From Candidatus Sphingobacterium stercoripullorum (GTDB lineage: Bacteria; Bacteroidota; Bacteroidia; Sphingobacteriales; Sphingobacteriaceae), in the NCBI GenBank assembly GCA_019114715.1, contig DXEZ01000130.1, positions 1-11,271 on the forward strand: a stretch of DNA of 11,271 bases. The letters are read 5' to 3'. A program made the position numbers and the translations under genes. How positions within the stretch are numbered: the stretch's first letter is position 1; each line of letters begins with the position of its first letter. The notes under the pieces were generated by a model, which saw only the letters and a list, made by a program, of their open reading frames with translations, did no database searches and was not told the DNA's origin. Positions 7,155 through 11,271 of this stretch are shown here, in pieces.

Positions 7155-7178
7155 ATGTTGCTTGTATTAGTCACTTGG

Positions 7179-7232
7179 TTACTTTAATTGCCCTAACTCT
7201 ACATCCAGTGTCATTCTATCGTTAGTTTCCAT
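7179..7232 (-). CDS. 17-residue mini-ORF (sister of the one at 6073-6132)
   Basis: ATG 7232 to TAA 7179 encodes METNDRMTLDVELGQLK. Its start sits in the right repeat copy and its first residues parallel MERND of the other mini-ORF; after the repeat the two diverge completely. It ends 24 bases before the start of the immunity-like gene. It looks like the 5' end of a gene displaced by the cassette, or a coupling leader. Confidence 0.3.
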   Translation of the reverse strand: METNDRMTLDVELGQLK

Positions 7233-7252
7233 CACATCATTTAAAGCTTGCT
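7226..7252. repeat. Right copy of the 27-bp direct repeat
   Basis: Identical to 6126-6152. Here the repeat carries the last codons of the four-TM protein (AASFK and TGA at 7237-7239), read in a different frame from the one used by the immunity-like gene in the left copy. It also contains the start of the METND mini-ORF. The frame difference argues against simple homology of the two protein ends and for a recombination-made junction. Confidence 0.9.
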
Positions 7253-7659
7253 GCGAAAAAAAATACGATAAGCAGGATTATCGGCAGGAATAAAAATATT
7301 TTTTGTGTCGTTCGTACCGTGCCGTAAAGCGGGCCTAACAGTTCCTTGGCATAGGAGGTTACCACCAACACGATGAGGGCGATCACCATCCAGATAACCG
7401 CAGCGGTAACCAGACCGTTCATGTTCATAAACCCATCCGTACTGATATCAAAAACTTCCATAACGGGTTCGTACAATAACAAACTCCCTATCCAGTTGAT
7501 ATGGAAGCACAGGATACAGGCTAATATTTTATGTATTGTGAGTACGTTTTTACCCTTTCGCTGCTGTTTGCCAACAACATTGAAAAGTATGATAAAACCA
7601 ACCAATGAAATAATCCAACCTGCCATACTATTATAATTTACTAACTGATGGTTTAACAT
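7237..7659 (-). CDS. Small four-TM membrane protein, unknown function
   Basis: A 140-residue protein dominated by four hydrophobic segments at about 14-30, 43-64, 81-104 and 118-138, joined by short Lys/Arg/Gln loops (GKQQRKGKN; RTTQK). No enzymatic motif is visible and I do not recognise a family. It should sit in the inner membrane. The ATG at 7659 leaves 18 bases to the upstream gene; a second Met at codon 12 (MAGWIIS) is an alternative start that begins directly at the first TM. Its stop codon lies in the right copy of the 27-bp repeat. Small multi-TM proteins like this accompany toxin-immunity arrays and could protect against a membrane-acting effector, but that is inferred from location only. 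Confidence 0.65.
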   Translation of the reverse strand: MLNHQLVNYNSMAGWIISLVGFIILFNVVGKQQRKGKNVLTIHKILACILCFHINWIGSLLLYEPVMEVFDISTDGFMNMNGLVTAAVIWMVIALIVLVVTSYAKELLGPLYGTVRTTQKIFLFLPIILLIVFFFAASFK

Positions 7660-7677
7660 TAATAGATCTCCGATACC

Positions 7678-8418
7678 TTAAAAAATTAAGGAATACCCAA
7701 ATCGGTATTTCATGTACCATTCGATACCGATAAATAATAAAATGATGAAAATAATCGCCAAGATAATAGCTTGCCAATATACTTTTCTGTCAAATTCAAA
7801 GGTTTCGGGATGGATAGAAAATTCCGAATAAACATTGGGTGCGATGCGCAGATCGGGACGGAAAAGCGTGATTCCCTGTATAAAGTGGCTCCTCAATGTT
7901 CGGCTATTTCCAGCGTAATAACTATAAGCCACATCCGGATGAAAGGGTCGTACCTTTTGTTCGTTGCCTTTCAGAAAAACCTTCAAAAATGTCTGCCGAT
8001 ATGTTGAAGTTCCTGTGTATACCAGGTTTGAACCTATAAAGACATCATAAATATTAAAATCATCCGATGATTTCTCCAATTGACTATACAACAAAGATTC
8101 AACGGTACCGTCTAACTGCTCATCAAAAATCCCGTCCCGGTTTACGCTGATACATCTGACCGCCTTGCTTTTGATACGTTTTAGGTATCGTACGGCGATA
8201 TAGCTCAGCCAGATCACGATCGGATAGTAGATGATGCCGAAAGCGAAGAGCTGCCCACCCTCAATCGTGCCATCAATATAAAAAGCAAAGGGAATGATGT
8301 AAAAACATAAAACAAGCGAACCGAATAGTGGAAAAAACACGATCCGGATGCACCAGGTCCAGAACCAGTTGGGTTCGGATTTTATTTCCGGGAAATTATC
8401 TTTTGTAAATACGCTCAT
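7678..8418 (-). CDS. Three-TM protein with a PH-like central domain, unknown function
   Basis: A 246-residue protein. A long N-terminal hydrophobic hairpin (about 20-50 and 56-80) precedes a soluble segment in which CISVNRDGIFDEQ, LLYSQLEKS and FLKVFLKGNEQKVRPF recall the strand order of bacterial PH-like domains. A strong TM segment at about 216-236 (IILAIIFIILLFIGIEW) precedes a short basic C-terminus. The plan resembles the N-terminal half of the 460-residue protein downstream (TM pair, then V-x-x-x-G-I/F, then LKNGKK-like strand), so the two may be distant relatives. It lies 14 bases after the WG-repeat-like gene and 18 bases before the four-TM gene, consistent with one operon. No motif suggests an enzyme. 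Role in envelope protection is speculation. Confidence 0.65.
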   Translation of the reverse strand: MSVFTKDNFPEIKSEPNWFWTWCIRIVFFPLFGSLVLCFYIIPFAFYIDGTIEGGQLFAFGIIYYPIVIWLSYIAVRYLKRIKSKAVRCISVNRDGIFDEQLDGTVESLLYSQLEKSSDDFNIYDVFIGSNLVYTGTSTYRQTFLKVFLKGNEQKVRPFHPDVAYSYYAGNSRTLRSHFIQGITLFRPDLRIAPNVYSEFSIHPETFEFDRKVYWQAIILAIIFIILLFIGIEWYMKYRFGYSLIF

Positions 8419-8432
8419 CTATACTGCGATCA

Positions 8433-9044
8433 TTATTTTGGTTCAGGCTCATTTTCTGGTCGGATAATGTATTCCGTTCCGTTCAGCCCAACGTAGAATT
8501 TACTCCCACCACGGGGTGATGAAACCAGGATCAGTGGATACTGGGGTATGTGGAAGTAGGAATATAATTCTTCATGAATATTGTACCGTGCAGGAATCAA
8601 CACCTCGCTTGTTGCTATATCGTGCACTCCCCATAGCAGAGTCTGGTCGTCCTGGAACTTTTCATAAGAATGCTTGATTGACTCGTTTATGCTTTCTTTC
8701 GGACGGATTTCATTAAAATCATCCGGATTATACCGGTAGACCACGTTTCCCTTTGTATCGATACGCATCCGTTGTCCATCCTGCCACACGGTAGCATAGG
8801 TGCTGCTTCCAAATATTTTCTTTTTGGGGTCCTTAATGTCGTAGAAGTCCAGATCTTCCCCGAAAAACGTGCCCCCTTCAAACTGTGGCTCGATGATGAC
8901 CTTTTTATCCTTATCACAATAACCATAAAGTCCGTTTTCCACTATGGGGATGAGGTCGGGATAAGACAGGCTATCGCCTTTTTCCTGTGCATAGCTTGAA
9001 AATACGGCGGAAAGCAGTAGAATAAACGCTAAATAAATTTTCAT
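8433..9044 (-). CDS. Secreted WG-repeat-like protein
   Basis: A 203-residue protein with a clear signal peptide (MKIYLAFILLLSAVFSSYAQ, cleavage after YAQ). The mature part has the WG/KWG-repeat style: IPIVENGLYGYCDKDKKVII, EPQFEGGTFFGEDL, a second unit around VWQDGQRMRIDTKGNVVYRY, and a third near LLWGVHDIATSEVLIPARYN. WG repeats form beta-hairpin arrays that bind unknown ligands and are common in Bacteroidota secreted proteins. No lipobox Cys follows the signal, so it should be periplasmic or outer-membrane facing. It is the first gene of the minus-strand run, about 30 bases behind a perfect TAnnTTTG box, and the divergent partner is another secreted protein. WG assignment is moderately sure; function is not known. 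Confidence 0.75.
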   Translation of the reverse strand: MKIYLAFILLLSAVFSSYAQEKGDSLSYPDLIPIVENGLYGYCDKDKKVIIEPQFEGGTFFGEDLDFYDIKDPKKKIFGSSTYATVWQDGQRMRIDTKGNVVYRYNPDDFNEIRPKESINESIKHSYEKFQDDQTLLWGVHDIATSEVLIPARYNIHEELYSYFHIPQYPLILVSSPRGGSKFYVGLNGTEYIIRPENEPEPK

Positions 9045-9072
9045 ATGCGTATTGATGTGTCGTTTAATAGTC

Positions 9073-9080
9073 CAAAATTA
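9073..9080 (-). promoter_or_regulatory. Bacteroidota -7 box of the minus-strand operon
   Basis: On the minus strand the bases read TAATTTTG, a perfect fit to TAnnTTTG. TTTC lies 19 bases upstream (9103-9100) as a near -33 element. Transcription would begin about 20 bases before the ATG at 9044 and could cover the whole leftward run. Confidence 0.65.
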
Positions 9081-9100
9081 CGGTAATCGGAAAAGCTTTG

Positions 9101-9122
9101 AAATCCTTGTTTTCAAGGATTT
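9101..9122. promoter_or_regulatory. Palindrome centred between two divergent promoters (candidate operator)
   Basis: AAATCCTTG (9101-9109) and CAAGGATTT (9114-9122) form a perfect 9-bp inverted repeat around TTTT. Its centre, 9111.5, is exactly midway between the first bases of the two divergent -7 boxes (9080 minus, 9143 plus). Its outer TTT bases overlap both predicted -33 elements. This geometry suits one dimeric regulator controlling both directions. A terminator-like hairpin (T-run after the plus-strand stem) is the alternative. Confidence 0.55.
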
Positions 9123-9142
9123 TTATTGTTGACGAGCCTTCA

Positions 9143-9150
9143 TACTTTTG
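9143..9150 (+). promoter_or_regulatory. Bacteroidota -7 box of the plus-strand secreted SH3-like gene
   Basis: TACTTTTG is a perfect fit to TAnnTTTG. A T-rich -33 region (9120-9123) lies 19 bases upstream at the edge of the palindrome. Transcription should start about 20 bases before the ATG at 9178, mirroring the leader length of the divergent gene. Confidence 0.65.
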
Positions 9151-9177
9151 TAATAATCATTAAAATGCAGTTTTTGT

Positions 9178-9918
9178 ATGAGACTTTTGATTGCCTATAT
9201 CCTTACATTCCTCGGTGGGGCGCCTCTTTGGTTAAACGCACAGGAGACGCCCCTTCACTATATATGGAACAGAAAGGGAGTGCCCGTTTATACCGCACCA
9301 TCTGCCCAGACTGTTCTGGATACGTTGAGCTATGGAACGGAAGTCAACATTATCGAAGTACGACCGGAAATGGTAGCTCATCCCTTGTTTACCTTTCCAT
9401 CCGACACGGTAACTAAGGTGTATAAATCTCTCTCAAAATGGATGTTGATTGAATTTGGCAACAGGCAAAGGGGATACGTTTTAAATACTTACTTACTGGA
9501 ATTTCCGACCAATCTCACTGCCCGAATGACTGATTATTTCAGCCAGTTATCTACTATTGTTGAAGAACGGAACGAAGGCAAGACCGAGCGATTCTGTAAC
9601 CGCAGCTCCTATACCTATAAAAATGGAATCCGATATACGTATACTGATTTGGGGCCCTGCGAAGCCTGTGGGCATGGCGTTACTGAAATATCACTGCCCG
9701 GATGGACATTGCGACAGGCTTTTGTGTTCATTACCAATTTTGATACGGAACTGTGGGATATGGATGGAAAATCAATAGAGAGCTATTTAGAACTCGTGGA
9801 TGCCATCGAGGTGAAAGAAAGCTATCCGGGCCAGTTGCAATGGGAACATATATACGATTTGGTCACGTTGACCGAAACGCAAGACGGGGTTGAAGTAAAG
9901 ATTGATACTATATTGTGA
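9178..9918 (+). CDS. Secreted protein with a bacterial SH3-like domain
   Basis: A 246-residue protein with signal peptide MRLLIAYILTFLGGAPLWLN (cleavage near NAQ). Residues about 28-110 look like a bacterial SH3 domain: RKGVPVYTAPSAQTVLDTL, YGTEVNIIEV, then KWMLIEFGNRQRGYVLNTYL, the usual end of such folds. The second half carries RFCNRSSYTYKNG and LGPCEACGHG, so three cysteines may form a disulfide or bind a metal, and ends in beta-rich sequence. SH3-like domains in secreted bacterial proteins often bind peptidoglycan. It is transcribed away from the WG-repeat-like gene from a shared promoter region and is followed by a strong hairpin. ATG 9178 fits both promoter and signal peptide; an ATG at 9164 belongs to another frame. 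Its job is unknown; a cell-wall-related protective role would fit the neighbours but is inference. Confidence 0.72.
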   Translation: MRLLIAYILTFLGGAPLWLNAQETPLHYIWNRKGVPVYTAPSAQTVLDTLSYGTEVNIIEVRPEMVAHPLFTFPSDTVTKVYKSLSKWMLIEFGNRQRGYVLNTYLLEFPTNLTARMTDYFSQLSTIVEERNEGKTERFCNRSSYTYKNGIRYTYTDLGPCEACGHGVTEISLPGWTLRQAFVFITNFDTELWDMDGKSIESYLELVDAIEVKESYPGQLQWEHIYDLVTLTETQDGVEVKIDTIL

Positions 9919-9975
9919 TTATTAAAGGAAAGTTATACGGTTAAAATCTTGTAGTCAAAAACGCTAAAACTGAAT

Positions 9976-10015
9976 TAACGTCAACCCTCCGAAAATTTTC
10001 AGAGGGTTGACGTTC
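9976..10015. terminator. Strong hairpin between convergent genes (bidirectional terminator)
   Basis: AACGTCAACCCTC (9977-9989) and GAGGGTTGACGTT (10002-10014) are perfectly complementary over 13 bp, and the loop holds the further palindrome GAAAATTTTC. It lies between the stop of the SH3-like gene and the stop of the outer-membrane remnant on the other strand. Minus-strand bases after the stem are moderately T-rich; plus-strand ones are not, so it fits best as terminator for the minus gene and as a stop or stabiliser for the plus gene. Confidence 0.7.
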
Positions 10016-10046
10016 GAAAAGGAGACCAGGGTGTATTCCTGCTTCT

Positions 10047-10258
10047 TTAAAACTTAAAGGTAACGCCCGCGTTCAGTACGGATACGCCGTACCCCAATTC
10101 CGCATAAGCGCCGAATCGATCGGAGAAGAACCAGCGCCCGCCTAAAAATCCGGTAAAACCAAGACCGCTGCCGTAGCTATCGGCATAGGAAGCATCATCC
10201 CCGTCTGAGGAATACTTGGCGATATTGTAGCCGAGCATGGCGCCACCATAGTATGCGG
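10047..10258 (-). pseudogene. C-terminal remnant of an outer-membrane beta-barrel protein, cut by an IS66-type element
   Basis: The minus-strand frame from about 10258 to TAA at 10047 reads AAYYGGAMLGYNIAKYSS, then GSGLGFTGFLGGRWFFSD, then FGAYAELGYGVSVLNAGVTF and KF. Alternating aromatic/glycine strands and a terminal Phe are the hallmark of outer-membrane barrels, whose last strand carries the BAM assembly signal. Only about 70 residues remain; upstream the frame meets a TAG where insertion-sequence DNA begins (about 10251-10262). The N-terminal part and signal peptide are missing from this window and may lie beyond the element. An internal ATG (10238) would not give a functional barrel. 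Bacteroidota porin-family identity is fairly sure; substrate unknown. Confidence 0.75.
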
Positions 10259-10296
10259 CCTATGAAGTACATATTTTAAATTCAATATAGCGGATG

Positions 10297-10304
10297 TATT
10301 TTTG
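10297..10304 (+). promoter_or_regulatory. -7 box for the IS66 genes
   Basis: TATTTTTG matches TAnnTTTG perfectly and ends five bases before the ATG at 10309. The mRNA would therefore start at or near the tnpA start codon, giving a leaderless or near-leaderless message. No good -33 TTTG is seen at the usual distance. Confidence 0.4.
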
Positions 10305-10308
10305 CTTT

Positions 10309-10596
10309 ATGAATTTAACCGAAAAGCGTCAATATATGTTTTCTCTGATTGATCAGTGGAAAAAGAGTGGTCTGTCCCAAAGGAAATTTAGTAAAATTCA
10401 TGGTGTTGATTATCGCCAGTTGAATTATTGGATTAGAGCTAAAGCAAAAACCGAGTCTTCAGGTAGCTTCATCCCTTTACATCCTTCCACTGACGACCAA
10501 TCCCCAAATAAAATAGAAGTTGTTTTTCCTAATGGGGTAATTGTAAGGACGACTTTTGATCGAGGTATTATCCAGCAGCTTTTATCTTTATCGTAG
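10309..10596 (+). CDS. tnpA: IS66 accessory protein TnpA
   Basis: A 95-residue protein, MNLTEKRQYMFSLIDQWKKS..., with a helix-turn-helix-like region at about 15-45 (GLSQRKFSKIHGVDYRQLNYW) and a short C-terminal strand domain (KIEVVFPNGVIVRTTF). This is the usual layout of the IS66 accessory protein that, with TnpB, is needed for transposition and probably binds the element ends. An ATG five codons upstream (10294) is in frame, but MNLTEK is the better start because the promoter box overlaps the earlier one. It is followed after one base by tnpB. Confidence 0.85.
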   Translation: MNLTEKRQYMFSLIDQWKKSGLSQRKFSKIHGVDYRQLNYWIRAKAKTESSGSFIPLHPSTDDQSPNKIEVVFPNGVIVRTTFDRGIIQQLLSLS

Positions 10597-10597
10597 C

Positions 10598-10936
10598 ATG
10601 TTTTCTTTAAGTTCTTCACTTCGTTATTATCTCTGGAGTGTTCCATGCGATATGCGCAAAAGCTTCGATGGACTTTGTGGTATTGTAACCACGCACATGC
10701 ACCGGAGTCCTCTAAGTGGTGAAGTGTTTGTGTTTTTAAATAAAAAACGCACCCACTTGAAGCTACTACACTGGGAACGTGGCGGCTTTGTTCTTTATTA
10801 CAAGCGGCTTGAGGAGGGTACTTTTTCCCCACCTAGGTCCGACACTTCGGAGATTTCCTGGAGTGATTTAATACTAATGATTGAAGGCATTCAGGTGGTG
10901 AAATGCATCCGAAAAAAACGCTTTCAAAATGCATAA
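10598..10936 (+). CDS. tnpB: IS66 accessory protein TnpB
   Basis: A 112-residue protein with the family signature CDMRKSFDGLCGIV (about 18-31), then SGEVFVFLNKKRTHLKLL and GGFVLYYKRLEEGTF. These identify the IS66 Orf2 protein, a small accessory factor required for transposition by an unknown biochemical role. The ATG at 10598, one base after the tnpA stop, gives the standard N-terminus MFSLSSSLRYYLW. It appears intact and of normal length. It is followed by a 51-base stretch leading into tnpC in the same reading frame. Confidence 0.88.
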   Translation: MFSLSSSLRYYLWSVPCDMRKSFDGLCGIVTTHMHRSPLSGEVFVFLNKKRTHLKLLHWERGGFVLYYKRLEEGTFSPPRSDTSEISWSDLILMIEGIQVVKCIRKKRFQNA

Positions 10937-10987
10937 TTAAGTTGTTTTTCCTTTGTTAAATACGGCCTTTTTTCGTACTTTTATAGT

Positions 10988-11271
10988 ATAGAAACAGCGC
11001 TGGAACACCTCTCAAAAGAAGACCTAATCAAGGTTATTTCCAGTCGTGATGGGATTATTCAATCACTGTCAAAAGACTCTTCAGCAAAAGACGAAAAGAT
11101 AGAATACTTGGAATCCCAGCTAGCCATGTATAAACGCATGCAGTTTGGCCAGAAGCGTGAACGATTTGAAGGTGATCCTAATCAAATTATGCTGCCTTTC
11201 GAGCAGGATCCAGAGGTCTTAGAGGAACAATTAGAAGAAGTCAAAGAAAAATTGGAGTATGTGCGCCGTCG
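10988..11271 (+). CDS. tnpC: IS66 transposase TnpC, N-terminal part (runs off the window)
   Basis: From 10988 the frame reads (I)ETALEHLSKEDLIKVISSRD, followed by a heptad-patterned segment (KDEKIEYLESQLAMYKRMQF) and QKRERFEGDPNQIMLPFEQD. This is the leucine-zipper/helical N-terminus of the IS66 DDE transposase, which cuts and joins DNA; the zinc-binding and DDE domains lie beyond the end. The conserved start Met appears as ATA at 10988-10990, and no ATG, GTG or TTG lies in frame between the tnpB stop and this point. Either ATA is used, translation starts at the downstream ATG inside the coiled coil, or the copy is inactive. Confidence 0.8.
   Translation, partial: METALEHLSKEDLIKVISSRDGIIQSLSKDSSAKDEKIEYLESQLAMYKRMQFGQKRERFEGDPNQIMLPFEQDPEVLEEQLEEVKEKLEYVRR

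Larger units (their letters stand above)
10251..11271 (+). mobile_element. IS66-family insertion sequence, left end and tnpA-tnpB-tnpC, right part missing
   Basis: Three consecutive plus-strand frames match the IS66 gene order: a small HTH-like TnpA, a TnpB with the DMRKSFDGL signature, and a TnpC with a coiled-coil N-terminus. The left end is placed between 10251 (GTATGCGGCC, loosely like the GTAAGCGG termini of the family) and 10262, where the barrel frame stops. The right inverted repeat and the target duplication are outside the window, so the exact end is not proven. Confidence 0.85.

Noticed and set aside
1..11271. CRISPR arrays, tRNA or rRNA genes, phage integrase or restriction genes
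   Set aside because: No regularly spaced repeats, cloverleaf or rRNA signatures, and no recombinase or nuclease motifs other than the IS66 proteins were found on either strand.

Overview
The window looks like chromosomal DNA of a member of the Bacteroidota, most likely a Sphingobacterium/Pedobacter-type organism. The evidence is the low-GC backbone, near-perfect Bacteroidota -7 promoter boxes (TAnnTTTG), a C-terminal fragment of an outer-membrane beta-barrel, a cold-shock protein and RhlE-type helicase typical of the phylum, and an IS66-type element. The genus assignment is inference.

Region 1 (1-3163) is AT-rich backbone. It holds the last codons of a probable GH28-like beta-helix protein, then three minus-strand genes: a cold-shock protein behind an intrinsic terminator, a compact DEAD-box RNA helicase that should be co-transcribed with it, and a solitary FabH-like ketosynthase with an intact Cys-His-Asn triad. 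Region 2 (3164-4450) is AT-rich and decayed: a long non-coding stretch, a lipoprotein gene broken by a frameshift, and a junction where a secreted-protein gene is cut off.

Region 3 (4416-9918) is a compositionally mixed accessory island. A minus-strand run of small secreted or membrane proteins is transcribed leftward from one promoter near 9080: a WG-repeat-like secreted protein, a three-TM PH-like protein, a four-TM protein, an immunity-like protein, a large three-TM protein, and a truncated secreted protein. A secreted SH3-like protein diverges on the plus strand. The two divergent promoters are arranged symmetrically about one 22-bp palindrome. The immunity-like gene (6141-7154) is far richer in GC than its neighbours, is interrupted by one in-frame TGA, and lies between two copies of a 27-bp direct repeat exactly 1,100 bp apart. 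Each copy also carries the start of a mini-ORF beginning ME(T/R)ND. This looks like a cassette insertion into an orphan-immunity type array; no toxin gene is visible.

Region 4 (9919-11271) has a strong hairpin between convergent genes, the C-terminal remnant of an outer-membrane barrel cut off by the left end of an IS66-family element, and tnpA, tnpB and the first part of tnpC, which runs off the window. The tnpC frame has no ordinary start codon.

The most notable candidates are the repeat-flanked foreign cassette with its mini-ORFs, and the symmetric palindrome/divergent promoter. Functional assignments inside the island are inference, made without database searches.
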